DNA from: QVMG01 sp032073245
GTDB lineage: Bacteria > Bacteroidota > Bacteroidia > Bacteroidales > Tannerellaceae
Length of the DNA: 64,000 bases
NCBI GenBank assembly: GCA_032073245.1
Contig: DAMANX010000016.1
Span: 1-64,000 of the forward strand
Direction: 5' to 3'
Shown: piece by piece, positions 25,107 through 35,234 of the stretch
How positions within the stretch are numbered: position 1 is the first letter of the stretch
How the letters are laid out: each line of letters begins with the position of its first letter
Made by a program: the position numbers and the translations under genes
Notes under the pieces: model-generated
The model's database searches: none
The model's input: only the letters and a program-made list of their open reading frames with translations
What the model was told of the DNA's origin: nothing

Positions 25107-26483
25107 TTATTTATGCTGTTTTTCCAATAACTGCTTAACAGGTTGTACGAGCCGATCTATGTCTCCCGCTCCTAACATCAGCACTACATCATACTGCCTT
25201 CCATTCATAAGAGATAATAATTCTTCTTTGCTACAAAGAGTTTTTTCCGGTATTGTCACTTTGTCGAGAATTAACTGCGAAGATACTCCCGGAATAGGTT
25301 CTTCACGTGCCGGATAGATATCAAGCAGGATCAATTCATCCAGCAAAGAGAGGCTCGCGGCAAATGCATCCGTAAAATCACGGGTTCGGCTGTAAAGATG
25401 AGGTTGAAAAACACCTGTTACTTTACGTCCTGCAAAAAGTTCTTTCACTGAAAGAATACTAGCTTCCAGTTCAGCAGGATGGTGAGCATAATCATCTATC
25501 AAAGCACAGGTATCATTTTTCAACTGGAAATCGAATCGGCGGCGTGGTCCGGCAAAACTGGCCATTCCCCGTTTTAATTCTTCCGGTGTAACGCCATTCA
25601 ACCAGCCTAATGCCATAGCGGCTACTCCGTTTTCAATATTGACTTTCACAGGTACTCCCAATTGCACATCGGTAATGTGCACATCAGGCCCTAGAAAGTC
25701 AAAAAAGATTTCTCCATTTCCAATACGTATATTTTCAGCATGGAAATCTCCTCCATCATCAGCAGAATAGGTATAAAGTTTTACTCCCGGTTGAAGTCTT
25801 GGAGTAAGATCAATATCTTTACGCATGATCAGACAACCATCCGGACGTATTAACGATGTGAATTTTTCAAAACTTTCCCGGTAGGCTTCCGCTGTACCAT
25901 AAATATCAAGATGATCAGGATCAGCTGAAGTTATCACAGCCATATAGGGTGTCAGCCAATGAAAAGAACGATCAAATTCATCCGCTTCAATAACTGTCAG
26001 GTCACTTTTATCAGAAAGCATCAGGTTACTCCCATAATTCTTTAATATGCCTCCTAAAAAGGCATTACAGTCAACATGTGATTGTTTCAATAAATGGGCA
26101 ACCATAGATGAGGTAGTTGTTTTCCCATGAGTTCCGGCAATACATAGACCACGTGAAGTACGGGTGATTTCGCCTAATAAGCGGGCGCGTTTCATTACTT
26201 CGAATCCATTTGCCCTGAACCATGTCAGTTCAGAATGATCTTCAGGTACAGCAGGAGTATAAACGACCAATGTCTTATCAGGTTCACGACAATAGTCAGG
26301 TATTAAGGATACATTATCTGTATAATGTATCTTAGCCCCCTCTTCGTTTAATATTTCTGTAAGATCGGAAGAAGTCTTATCATATCCGGCAACACGCTTA
26401 CCTCTGGAAAGGAAATAGCGAATCAAAGCGCTCATTCCAATGCCACCTGCTCCAATAAAATATAAGGATTCTATTTTATTCAT
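25107..26483 (-). CDS. murC: UDP-N-acetylmuramate-L-alanine ligase MurC, 458 aa
   Basis: MurC adds L-Ala to UDP-MurNAc with ATP, the first peptide step of peptidoglycan precursor synthesis in the cytoplasm. The N-terminal Rossmann motif is 'GAGGIGMSALIRY', the ATP-binding loop is 'AGTHGKTTTSSM' (about 115-126), and the central domain has 'IDDYAHHPAE'. Full length for the family. It lies between murG (13-nt gap) and ftsQ. Confidence 0.97.
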   Translation of the reverse strand: MNKIESLYFIGAGGIGMSALIRYFLSRGKRVAGYDKTSSDLTEILNEEGAKIHYTDNVSLIPDYCREPDKTLVVYTPAVPEDHSELTWFRANGFEVMKRARLLGEITRTSRGLCIAGTHGKTTTSSMVAHLLKQSHVDCNAFLGGILKNYGSNLMLSDKSDLTVIEADEFDRSFHWLTPYMAVITSADPDHLDIYGTAEAYRESFEKFTSLIRPDGCLIMRKDIDLTPRLQPGVKLYTYSADDGGDFHAENIRIGNGEIFFDFLGPDVHITDVQLGVPVKVNIENGVAAMALGWLNGVTPEELKRGMASFAGPRRRFDFQLKNDTCALIDDYAHHPAELEASILSVKELFAGRKVTGVFQPHLYSRTRDFTDAFAASLSLLDELILLDIYPAREEPIPGVSSQLILDKVTIPEKTLCSKEELLSLMNGRQYDVVLMLGAGDIDRLVQPVKQLLEKQHK

Positions 26484-26496
26484 TCACTGTTAATAA

Positions 26497-27600
26497 TTAC
26501 CGATTAATAATTCGTATTATCTCATCAACAATACGATCTGCGCTATGATGTTGTGCAAGCATAGCAATATGTTTGCTCATTGAAGCTAATCGTTCTTCAT
26601 TTGCCACAACATTTAAAGCCATTGGTACCAGTTGATCTTTCGCATCTTTATCCGGTATCATCAGAGCCGCATCTTTCTCAACTAAGGCTAATGCGTTCTT
26701 AGTTTGATGATCTTCTGCCACATTGGGCGAAGGTACTAACAATACCGGTTTTTTTAACAGACAAAGCTCCGAAATAGATCCGGCACCCGCCCGGGAAATC
26801 ACCAAATCAGCAGCCTCATAAGCATAATCCATCCGGGTAATAAAATCCGAACACCAGATAGGGCTTTCTCTATACGCTTCCAGATGCTTCTTTATATCTT
26901 CATAATAAAAACGCCCGGTTTGCCAGATCAATTGTACGCCGGAAGTTGCAAGCTGATCTAATCCGGCTAATATACTTTGATTTATAGTGCGTGCTCCCAG
27001 GCTTCCTCCTACAACAAGGATTGTCTTCTTCAACGGAGACAACCCGAAAAAAGCCAATGCTTCTTCTCGTTTCCCTTTGGCCTCCTCCAAATCCTTACGT
27101 ACAGGATTTCCGGTAATAACAATTCGGTCAGCCGGAAAGAATTTATCCATGCCATCATAAGCGACACAAATCGTCCGGGCCTTTTTTGCCAGTAATTTAT
27201 TTGTTACTCCAGCATAAGAGTTTTGTTCCTGGATAAGAACAGGTACTTTAGCAGAAGCAGCCATCCACAAAGTCGGGCCACTTGCATACCCCCCTACTCC
27301 GATAGCAATATCGGGCTGAAATTCACGTATTGTTTTTCGGGCCAGGCGCAAACTTTTTAATAAGCGTGCTACTACTTTGAAATTCTTCAAAAGATTAGCT
27401 CTGTCTAAACCACTCACAGGCAAACCTATTATCTTATATCCGGCAGCCGGAACTCTCTCCATTTCCATGCGGTTCTCGGCACCTACGAATAGAATTTCCG
27501 CATCGGGATATCTTTCACGGAAAGTATTTGCTATAGAAATGGCCGGAAAGATATGTCCTCCGGTTCCACCCCCACTAATTATGATCTTATATGGTTTCAT
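26497..27600 (-). CDS. murG: UDP-GlcNAc:lipid I GlcNAc transferase MurG, 367 aa
   Basis: MurG makes lipid II by adding GlcNAc to lipid I on the inner face of the membrane. It is a GT-B fold glycosyltransferase. The N-terminal glycine loop is 'SGGGTGGHIFPA' (about 9-20), with 'IGVGGYASGP' for the acceptor side and 'SRAGAGSISELCLL' plus 'NVAEDHQTKNA' for UDP-GlcNAc binding. Its ATG overlaps the ftsW stop by 4 nt, which suggests translational coupling. Confidence 0.97.
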   Translation of the reverse strand: MKPYKIIISGGGTGGHIFPAISIANTFRERYPDAEILFVGAENRMEMERVPAAGYKIIGLPVSGLDRANLLKNFKVVARLLKSLRLARKTIREFQPDIAIGVGGYASGPTLWMAASAKVPVLIQEQNSYAGVTNKLLAKKARTICVAYDGMDKFFPADRIVITGNPVRKDLEEAKGKREEALAFFGLSPLKKTILVVGGSLGARTINQSILAGLDQLATSGVQLIWQTGRFYYEDIKKHLEAYRESPIWCSDFITRMDYAYEAADLVISRAGAGSISELCLLKKPVLLVPSPNVAEDHQTKNALALVEKDAALMIPDKDAKDQLVPMALNVVANEERLASMSKHIAMLAQHHSADRIVDEIIRIINR

Positions 27601-28880
27601 ACATTTGCTTCTTCTACAGTTTCGACTTCTATGGAGGCTAATACACTTTCCAACTCTTCTTCCTGGCGCGTAATTTCTTCTGCTTCGGCCAATTCTTCAG
27701 GAGTCAATTCTTCTTCATTACCCATACCTGCTCCAAAACGGCTTATACTAATAATAATACCAAAATAGATACAAGTTATCAAGGTGGAAGTTCCTCCACG
27801 ACTAATTAGTGGCAAAGGCTGGCCAGTAACAGGTATCAAATCAACCGCTACCGCCATATTGGCTAAAGCCTGAACAACAATCACAAGGCCACACCCCAAA
27901 ACCAGATACTTGGCAAAGGGCTTTTCACATCGCCTTGCAATCATACCCGCTCTTACCAATAACATTATATATAAAAGTAAGACTGATAATCCCCCAACAA
28001 TCCCCAATTCTTCAATAATAATGGCATAAATAAAGTCGGAATACGCCTGTGGCAGAAAATCACGTTGTTGTCCATGTCCCGGTAATTTCCCAAACACACC
28101 TCCGCGGGCTATTGCAATCTTTGCATGTGCCTCCTGATAGTGCTCATCGGGAATTCGATATCCATTGCTTTCATTTATATCCGTAGATTCATCCGGCTGT
28201 GAAAATCGCTCTACACGAGCTTTCCAGGTTTCAAAACGTTTTGGTAATTTTTCTTGCAAACTTTCCGGCATAAATTGTATGGAAAGAAAGAATAATACCC
28301 CAATTATAAGCAAACCGCCCCCCAACTTAATTAATTTCAAAATAGGCACTTGCCCTATAAACATCAGTAAAAAACATATACCAAATAGCATTAAAGCCGT
28401 AGAAAAGTTCTCTGGTAAAATTAAGACGCATGTAATAGCTACAGCAATTAAAATATATTTAAATATCTGATCTTCTGAAAAACGGGCTCTTTTACTCATA
28501 ATAAAAGAGATAAAAACGATCAGTGATAATTTAGCAAATTCGGATGGTTGAAATTGTACACCAAACACTTCCATCCACCGATGAGCGTCATTAGTCGATA
28601 TTCCGATAAGTGGAGTTAATATCAACATTCCAATAGAAATCGGCAGCAACAAGATCAATACCGAAAAAAAACGATAAGGAATATTATGAATAAGCAAAAT
28701 AAGGACAAACCCACCCAACAAAAATGAGGCATGCCGAACAATAGGCGCCCAATGGTTCGCATTTTTATAGGCGATCGTACTCGTAGCACTAAAGACTTCG
28801 ACCACCGATATCAGACAGAGAAACATGAATATAATCCATATTACCCGGTCTCCTCTGAATAGTTTACTTGCTAAATCCAT
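27597..28880 (-). CDS. ftsW: Septal peptidoglycan glycosyltransferase FtsW, 427 aa
   Basis: FtsW is a SEDS-family polytopic membrane protein (about ten TM helices) that polymerises glycan strands at the septum with its partner transpeptidase. Conserved SEDS segments are visible: 'GVQFQPSEFAKLSL', 'LPQAYSDFIYAIIIEELG' and 'TGQPLPLISRGGTS'. The C-terminal cytoplasmic tail is strongly acidic (Glu-rich, about 395-427). It is followed by murG with a 4-nt overlap; the 76-nt gap to murD upstream holds a hairpin. Confidence 0.96.
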   Translation of the reverse strand: MDLASKLFRGDRVIWIIFMFLCLISVVEVFSATSTIAYKNANHWAPIVRHASFLLGGFVLILLIHNIPYRFFSVLILLLPISIGMLILTPLIGISTNDAHRWMEVFGVQFQPSEFAKLSLIVFISFIMSKRARFSEDQIFKYILIAVAITCVLILPENFSTALMLFGICFLLMFIGQVPILKLIKLGGGLLIIGVLFFLSIQFMPESLQEKLPKRFETWKARVERFSQPDESTDINESNGYRIPDEHYQEAHAKIAIARGGVFGKLPGHGQQRDFLPQAYSDFIYAIIIEELGIVGGLSVLLLYIMLLVRAGMIARRCEKPFAKYLVLGCGLVIVVQALANMAVAVDLIPVTGQPLPLISRGGTSTLITCIYFGIIISISRFGAGMGNEEELTPEELAEAEEITRQEEELESVLASIEVETVEEANV

Positions 28881-28904
28881 TTTTTAGTGTTTAGTGGTGA
28901 ACTA

Positions 28905-28935
28905 TGAGTGATGAGTTCCAAAAATTCATCACTCA
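28905..28935. repeat. Hairpin in the murD-ftsW gap
   Basis: TGAGTGATGA (28905-28914) pairs with TCATCACTCA (28926-28935), followed by further CACTCATCACTCAT repeats. It is the only sizeable non-coding gap inside the dcw run and may attenuate transcription or protect the mRNA. No T-run typical of a full terminator follows on the minus strand. Confidence 0.5.
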
Positions 28936-28956
28936 CCACTCATCACTCATCGTTAT

Positions 28957-30297
28957 TTATAAGTTTCTTACACACTCTTTAAATTGCTGTCCTCTATCCT
29001 CGTAGCTTTTAAAGAGATCAAAGCTGGCACAACAGGGAGAAAGTAAAACAGTGTCACCTTTTTCCGCCAGATTATAAGCTTTAGATACTGCTTCTTCCAT
29101 AGAACGGGCATCCTCAATCAAAGAAACCTTACCATCAAAGAAGGTATGCAATTTACTATTATCAACTCCCAGAAAGATTAAGGCCCGAACCTTTTTCTTT
29201 ACCAATTCTTCTATCTCGGTGTAATCATTTCCTTTATCTGTTCCACCTATAATAAGTACGACTTTTGTGAGCATGCTTCCCAAGGCATACCAACAGGAAT
29301 TCACATTTGTAGCCTTCGAATCATTTATATAATCTACTCCCCGCACTCTGGCTACTTTCTCCAAACGATGTTGAACACCTTTAAAGTCACTCAAGGAAGC
29401 CCGAATATATTCATCTTGTATATCTAATACCTTTGCTGCAATACCTGAAGCAAGTGAGTTATATAAATTATGGGTTCCGGTTAATGCCAATAAATCTTCT
29501 TCCATCGTAAATGTACCGTTAAGGGTATCCAGGATAAGTTGATGATTCTCCGTATATCCTTTTACCCCAGACTCTTTTATCTCTGCAAAAGGATAAAGGG
29601 TTGCCTGTGGATGAATTCGTTCCAATTCACGGGTGATGATCGGATCATCATTCCAGAATATAAATGCATCGGCATCTGTTTGATTTCGGATAATACGAAA
29701 TTTAGCATCTACATAATTCTGCATCTTATAATCATATCGATCCAGATGATCGGGTGTTATATTCAGAAGAACTGCAATATCAGCTTTAAAATCATACATA
29801 TTATCCAACTGAAAACTACTTAATTCAATTACATATACAGCATGCGGATCTTCAGCGACCTGAAAAGCCAGGCTATTACCTACATTTCCTGCGAGGCCTA
29901 CATCCAGTCCTGCTTCTTTCAGAATATGCCATGTAAGCATAGTGGTAGTAGTTTTTCCATTACTGCCTGTGATACACACCATTTTCGACTCAGTATATCT
30001 TCCGGCAAATTCTATCTCTGATATAATAGACGTTCCCTGTTCTTTTAATTTTTGAATAATAGGAACTTTATCAGCAATGCCCGGGCTCTTTATCACCTCA
30101 TCTGCATTTAATATCAGCGAATCAGTATGTTTTCCTTCTTCCCATTGAATACCTCTGGCATCCAACATTTCTTTGTATTTGGGTGAGATCATGGAAAAAT
30201 CGGAAAGGAAAACATCCAATCCCTGTTTTTTTGCTAGTATAGCAGCTCCCGTACCACTTTCACCACCTCCTAATATGACTATGCGTTTACTCATCAT
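28957..30297 (-). CDS. murD: UDP-MurNAc-L-Ala-D-glutamate ligase MurD, 446 aa
   Basis: MurD adds D-Glu to UDP-MurNAc-L-Ala in the cytoplasm. The N-terminal UDP-binding part has 'GGGESGTGAAILA', the ATP loop is 'ITGSNGKTTTTM' (about 110-121), and the C-terminal domain has 'INDSKATNVNS' and 'LLSPCCASFDLF'. Two consecutive ATGs occur at the start; the second (30294) may be used. It lies 4 nt after mraY. Confidence 0.97.
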   Translation of the reverse strand: MMSKRIVILGGGESGTGAAILAKKQGLDVFLSDFSMISPKYKEMLDARGIQWEEGKHTDSLILNADEVIKSPGIADKVPIIQKLKEQGTSIISEIEFAGRYTESKMVCITGSNGKTTTTMLTWHILKEAGLDVGLAGNVGNSLAFQVAEDPHAVYVIELSSFQLDNMYDFKADIAVLLNITPDHLDRYDYKMQNYVDAKFRIIRNQTDADAFIFWNDDPIITRELERIHPQATLYPFAEIKESGVKGYTENHQLILDTLNGTFTMEEDLLALTGTHNLYNSLASGIAAKVLDIQDEYIRASLSDFKGVQHRLEKVARVRGVDYINDSKATNVNSCWYALGSMLTKVVLIIGGTDKGNDYTEIEELVKKKVRALIFLGVDNSKLHTFFDGKVSLIEDARSMEEAVSKAYNLAEKGDTVLLSPCCASFDLFKSYEDRGQQFKECVRNL

Positions 30298-30301
30298 CTT
30301 C

Positions 30302-31564
30302 TTATCTCATCTTTAAAGTTACAATGGTTATAGCCGCCAATATAATCCCAATCAACCAGAAACGTACTACAATTTTGGATTCGGGAACAATATTAAATGG
30401 CTTTTGAATAATTGCTTGTATGCCGGCATTACCCGGTTTTTGGAAATGATGATGCAAAGGAGTCATCTTAAAGATACGTTTCCCTTCACCATATCTTTTC
30501 TTGGTATATTTAAAGTAAAATACCTGCGCCATCACCGAAATACTTTCTGCCAGGAAAATACCACAGAGAATAGGTATTAAAAGTTCTTTCCGGATGATAA
30601 TAGCAAACACAGCTATAATACCACCTAATGTCAAACTTCCCGTATCTCCCATGAAAACCTGGGCTGGAAATGAATTATACCAAAGAAAACCAATGGTAGC
30701 TCCAATAAACGCAGAGGCAAAAATCACTAATTCTTCCGCCCCGGGTATAAACATTATATTCAGAAAGGAAGCAAATTCAAAGTGGGATGACATATAGGCC
30801 AAAATACCCAAGGCAACCCCGATAATGGCCGAACTACCGGCCGCCAATCCATCTAGCCCATCCGTGAGATTTGCTCCGTTTGACACGGCTGTTACTATAA
30901 AAATCACTACCAGTACAAAAACAATCCATGCTAACGGTTGCTTATAATCTCCTGCCCAGCCAACCAACTGGGCATAGTCAAAGTTATTATTTTTCATAAA
31001 AGGAATAGTGGTCTTCGTTGATTTTGTTTCATTTACATGAAACTGGACCTCTTCTATCGCTGTTTCACCATTATAGACCTCCACATTTTCACGGATCACA
31101 ACATCAGGACTCAGATATAAAACCAAACCCACAATAAGCCCCAACCCTACCTGGCCTATAATTTTAAATTGCCCCCGCAACCCTTCCTTATCTTTCTTAA
31201 ATACTTTTATATAGTCATCCGTAAGCCCTATTGCTCCTAACCATATTGTTGTGATCACCATCAAAACCACATAAATATTATCTAACTTACAACACAGGAT
31301 AGTTGGTATTAGAATAGCAATGATTATAATAATACCCCCCATAGTTGGTGTTCCCTTTTTGCTGTAAAGTCCTTCTAATCCTAGATCACGTACTGTCTCA
31401 CCTATCTGCATTTGACGTAGTTTATCTATTATACGACGTCCAATAGTAGTAGAGATAAAGAGTGATAGGATCAATGCCATCCCAGAACGGAAAGAAACAT
31501 ATTTGAACATCCCTGCCCCGGGCATATCTATTTGATCCAGATAATTAAAAAGGTAATACAACAT
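30302..31564 (-). CDS. mraY: Phospho-MurNAc-pentapeptide transferase MraY, 420 aa
   Basis: MraY attaches phospho-MurNAc-pentapeptide to undecaprenyl phosphate to give lipid I. It is polytopic, with about ten TM helices. Conserved motifs are 'GTPTMGGI', 'TDDYIKVFKKDKEG', 'NLTDGLDGLAAGSS' and 'MGDTGSLTLGG', which carry the catalytic Asp residues, plus 'TPLHHHFQ'. At 420 aa it is longer than proteobacterial MraY (~360). An insert at about 155-205 between TM helices accounts for this and is usual in Bacteroidetes. Confidence 0.97.
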   Translation of the reverse strand: MLYYLFNYLDQIDMPGAGMFKYVSFRSGMALILSLFISTTIGRRIIDKLRQMQIGETVRDLGLEGLYSKKGTPTMGGIIIIIAILIPTILCCKLDNIYVVLMVITTIWLGAIGLTDDYIKVFKKDKEGLRGQFKIIGQVGLGLIVGLVLYLSPDVVIRENVEVYNGETAIEEVQFHVNETKSTKTTIPFMKNNNFDYAQLVGWAGDYKQPLAWIVFVLVVIFIVTAVSNGANLTDGLDGLAAGSSAIIGVALGILAYMSSHFEFASFLNIMFIPGAEELVIFASAFIGATIGFLWYNSFPAQVFMGDTGSLTLGGIIAVFAIIIRKELLIPILCGIFLAESISVMAQVFYFKYTKKRYGEGKRIFKMTPLHHHFQKPGNAGIQAIIQKPFNIVPESKIVVRFWLIGIILAAITIVTLKMR

Positions 31565-31576
31565 AATAGTCTATTA

Positions 31577-33058
31577 TTATATTTTTTGTGTGGTAAATAT
31601 TTCTTTTATTTTCTCCCGGTCATCAAAGTGATGTTTAACACCTTTCACTTCTTGATAATCCTCATGTCCTTTTCCTGCTACAAGAATCACATCTCCTTTT
31701 TTGGCAAGCATCGTAGCTGTTCGGATGGCTTGAGTACGATCAGTTATACATAATGTTTTTCCTGAATCATCCGGTGTAAGTCCCGCAACCATATCTTGTA
31801 TAATTTCATCCGGTTCTTCAAAACGAGGATTATCGGAAGTCAGGATGACACGATCACTCAACCTTGCAGCCTCTTTTGCCATCAGGGGACGTTTTCCTTT
31901 ATCGCGATTACCACCCGCACCTACAACTGTGATGATTTGTCCTTTTCCTGCCAACACCTCCTGAATACCTTGCAACACATTAACGAGTGCATCAGGCGTA
32001 TGTGCATAATCTACAATAGCAATATATCCTAATGGAGATGCTATTGTTTCAAAACGCCCGGACACAGAGCGTAGGCTGCTCATAGCCAACAATATTTCAT
32101 CAGACTTTTTCCCCAACATAAGCGCTGCGCCATATACCGCCAGCAGATTGTAGGCATTAAAACGGCCTACAAAATGTACCATTACCTCTTTCCCATTAAT
32201 CATAAGATCTGTTCCGTCAAAATGAGATTCCAGTATCTTACCTTTAACATCTGCTAATGTCTGCAAGGAATAAGTCAATCTTTTAGCAGCTGTATTTTGC
32301 AACATAACCAATCCTACCTTATCATCCACATTAGTTAATGCAAAAGCAGTAGCTGGCAGGTCATCGAAGAACTTCTTCTTTGCTTTCAAATAATTATCAA
32401 CAGTTTGATGATAATCTAAGTGATCACGTGTCAGATTTGTGAAAATCCCTCCATCAAATTCCAATCCACAGATACGCTTTTGGTCAATAGCATGTGAACT
32501 GACCTCCATAAAAGCATAAGAACAACCGGCTTCTACCATCTGCCCCATAAGCTCCTGTATAGTAATTGCATCCGGTGTTGTATGTTCCGTAGGTACAGGT
32601 TTATCATCTATATAATTGCATACAGTAGAAATCAATCCTACCTTATGTCCCATCATACGAAACATATTATAAAGCAAAGTGGCTATCGTTGTTTTTCCAT
32701 TTGTTCCGGTAACCCCTATCAGTTTCAGTTTCCTGGAAGGATTATCATACCACTGTGCAATCAGTTTACCCAGAGCCTCTGCCGAATCATTCACCCGAAT
32801 AAATACAGGAAGTGGACTAAGATCGGATAACGGTTCCACCGAAATGGCCGGTATTTCTTGGCAAACTATACCTACCGCCCCTTTTTCTAAAGCGCGCTCA
32901 ATATAAGCATGGCCATCTACTGAGACTCCTTTGACGGCTACAAAAAGCGTTCCCGGTTGCACCTTTCGGGAATCGGATTGTATACTTTTCACTTTAATTC
33001 CCGTATCCCCCGTTACAACCGGATTATTCAATACTTGGAGTAATGTTTTTAGTTCCAT
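31577..33058 (-). CDS. murE: UDP-MurNAc-tripeptide synthetase MurE, 493 aa
   Basis: MurE adds the third amino acid to the peptidoglycan precursor. The ATP loop is 'GVTGTNGKTTIATLLYN' (about 114-130) and the central domain has 'MEVSSHAIDQKR'. The C-terminal specificity motif reads 'SDNPRFEEP'; Asn-Pro-Arg here is the DNPR-type motif that goes with meso-diaminopimelate. This predicts a DAP-type wall, as expected for Bacteroidales. It is 5 nt after ftsI and 12 nt before mraY. Confidence 0.96.
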   Translation of the reverse strand: MELKTLLQVLNNPVVTGDTGIKVKSIQSDSRKVQPGTLFVAVKGVSVDGHAYIERALEKGAVGIVCQEIPAISVEPLSDLSPLPVFIRVNDSAEALGKLIAQWYDNPSRKLKLIGVTGTNGKTTIATLLYNMFRMMGHKVGLISTVCNYIDDKPVPTEHTTPDAITIQELMGQMVEAGCSYAFMEVSSHAIDQKRICGLEFDGGIFTNLTRDHLDYHQTVDNYLKAKKKFFDDLPATAFALTNVDDKVGLVMLQNTAAKRLTYSLQTLADVKGKILESHFDGTDLMINGKEVMVHFVGRFNAYNLLAVYGAALMLGKKSDEILLAMSSLRSVSGRFETIASPLGYIAIVDYAHTPDALVNVLQGIQEVLAGKGQIITVVGAGGNRDKGKRPLMAKEAARLSDRVILTSDNPRFEEPDEIIQDMVAGLTPDDSGKTLCITDRTQAIRTATMLAKKGDVILVAGKGHEDYQEVKGVKHHFDDREKIKEIFTTQKI

Positions 33059-33063
33059 ACGCT

Positions 33064-35232
33064 TTATTTCAAAGTTAATAAAACTGTTTGTCCCTTCACT
33101 ATACGTTGACCGGGATTTATACTTTGTGAAACCACTTTTCCTGCACCTGAGAGATTAACCCGCAAACCTGCCATTTCCAACAGATATACAGCATCTTTGG
33201 CTCCCATACCTACTACACGGGGAACCAGTCCTTCACGTATAGTTACATCATCCAGTTTGACTTTATGCTTTTCTTCTTCAACAGAAGCTAAGACCCATGA
33301 TGTTTCAATACTATCTGTATCTGCTTTAATATCCAATCGCTTCAAGGCATTTTCAACTGCTTTTAAATCTCCGCCTTTAACAGAAGGAACGGTTACAGCC
33401 ATAGAATCCACTGCTAACTTTCGCATATCAAAAGACATTTCATGTGCATATATCTTTTCACCGATATTCTTAACAACTCCTCCTGACATAGTGCCCCCAG
33501 AAGGATAACCGATACGAGGACGGCGAATTACCACAATACAACTGTATTTTGGATCGTCTACCGGGAAATAACCACAGAAAGACACCTGATGCCCTGTACC
33601 ACTATAACCCCCACCTGATGCAATTTGCGCAGTTCCGGTTTTACCAGCAATAGAAATCAGATCGGATTTCACAGCACTACCCGTACCTTTCTCAACAACA
33701 CCAACCAACATTCCTTGGATAAGTTCCAATGTTTTGTCAGAGCAAATAGAAGAATTGATTACTTCTGTAGAGAAATCTTTCACAACTTTTCCATTCTTGA
33801 GGATTTCTTTTGTAAACATGGGGCGCACCATCTTTCCATTATTAGCTATAGCATTAAAGAATGTAAGAGTATATATCGGAGGTATTTGCGTTTCATATCC
33901 AAAGGACATCCAGGGCAATGTAGTAGAAGACCAATAACGAGCCGTATCATTCGGCATGCGGATCTTTGACCGCCCTGAACCAGGTATTTCGAGATTAAGC
34001 TCAGGAGTCATTCCAATACGATACAAACCTTCAACATACTTTTCAGGGTTCCTACCATATCCTTTCATAATAATTTTAGCCACTCCGATATTAGATGAGA
34101 ACCAGATAGATTGTTCGGCTGTGATACGTCCATATCCGCCACGGTTATGATTATGGTCACGTAAAGCAGAACGTCCTACCATATAAACACCATTTCCGGT
34201 ATCTACCGAATCTCCGGGTTGACAAACACCGTCTTCCAGTGCAACCATCATGGAAGCAACCTTGAAAGTAGAACCTGGCTCCGTTTCATCAGCAACAGCA
34301 TAATTTTTTGTTTCATGGTAAACTCCCGGCCGGACCCGGCCCATATTTGTAATAGCTTTTATTTCTCCTGTAGCCACTTCCATTACAACGGCAGTGCCTG
34401 ATTCTGCATCAATTTCTTTTAATTTGTCAACAAGTGCCTTCTCTGTAAAGTCCTGAATATTGATATCTATTGTTGTGCGAATATCCATCCCATCAATTGG
34501 TTCGATTTCAGTAACATTTGTCCAACCACCACCTAACCGACGCACAGAACTTAAGCCTTCTACTCCCCTTAACAGGGAATCATATTGCAACTCTAAACCG
34601 TTTCGTCCTTTAGAGATAAGTCCATTCTCTAATTCGCCGTAGATATCTCCGATCGTACGGGAGGCAAGTGAGCCGAAAGGTTTTTCACGTTGAACCATCT
34701 CTTTTGTATAAAACCCGCTCCGGAAGCGACTTAATCGAAGAAAAGGATACTTCTTTATTTCTTTTAAATCCGCATAAGACACCCTTTCTTTACAAATTGC
34801 AAATTGCCGGCTTTTACTTTTCAATCCATTCAAAAGATGAGTCTTATATCCGGCAGCTGATTTATCTTTCAATTTGCGGGATAAATAATAGGAAAGAGAA
34901 TCGATCCCATTGGTTTTGGATTGTAAGAAAGTATCAACTTGAAAACCTTCTGCCCGAAAATCCAGATAAAGATGATAACGCGGTACACTTGTCGCCATTA
35001 ATTTGCCATCAGAAGAATAGATATTACCTCTTCCCGGGGAAATTGTTCTGTCCGGGCGCTTCTGGCTTTCGGCAACTTTCTCCCATTTTTCTTTTTCAAC
35101 AAAAGCCGTATCGAAAGCACGTACAACAATACCAACAGCTATTGCTCCCAGCAAAATAACCACTACAAAATAACTGAATAGAATCCGGTTATTATTGGGC
35201 CCTTTCTCTTGTATATCTTTCTCTTCCGACAT
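33064..35232 (-). CDS. ftsI: Penicillin-binding protein, FtsI-type septal transpeptidase with PASTA domain, 722 aa
   Basis: This class B PBP cross-links septal peptidoglycan. It has a TM helix at about 17-38, a dimerisation domain to about residue 240 and a transpeptidase domain. Active-site motifs are Ser321 in STFK, SSN at 379-381 and KTGT at 531-534. The last ~70 residues ('PRVVGMGAKDAVYLLEMAGL') form a PASTA domain, which E. coli FtsI lacks but is common in Bacteroidetes and Gram-positive homologues. It lies 2 nt after the ftsL-like gene. Confidence 0.95.
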   Translation of the reverse strand: MSEEKDIQEKGPNNNRILFSYFVVVILLGAIAVGIVVRAFDTAFVEKEKWEKVAESQKRPDRTISPGRGNIYSSDGKLMATSVPRYHLYLDFRAEGFQVDTFLQSKTNGIDSLSYYLSRKLKDKSAAGYKTHLLNGLKSKSRQFAICKERVSYADLKEIKKYPFLRLSRFRSGFYTKEMVQREKPFGSLASRTIGDIYGELENGLISKGRNGLELQYDSLLRGVEGLSSVRRLGGGWTNVTEIEPIDGMDIRTTIDINIQDFTEKALVDKLKEIDAESGTAVVMEVATGEIKAITNMGRVRPGVYHETKNYAVADETEPGSTFKVASMMVALEDGVCQPGDSVDTGNGVYMVGRSALRDHNHNRGGYGRITAEQSIWFSSNIGVAKIIMKGYGRNPEKYVEGLYRIGMTPELNLEIPGSGRSKIRMPNDTARYWSSTTLPWMSFGYETQIPPIYTLTFFNAIANNGKMVRPMFTKEILKNGKVVKDFSTEVINSSICSDKTLELIQGMLVGVVEKGTGSAVKSDLISIAGKTGTAQIASGGGYSGTGHQVSFCGYFPVDDPKYSCIVVIRRPRIGYPSGGTMSGGVVKNIGEKIYAHEMSFDMRKLAVDSMAVTVPSVKGGDLKAVENALKRLDIKADTDSIETSWVLASVEEEKHKVKLDDVTIREGLVPRVVGMGAKDAVYLLEMAGLRVNLSGAGKVVSQSINPGQRIVKGQTVLLTLK

Positions 35233-35234
35233 AT

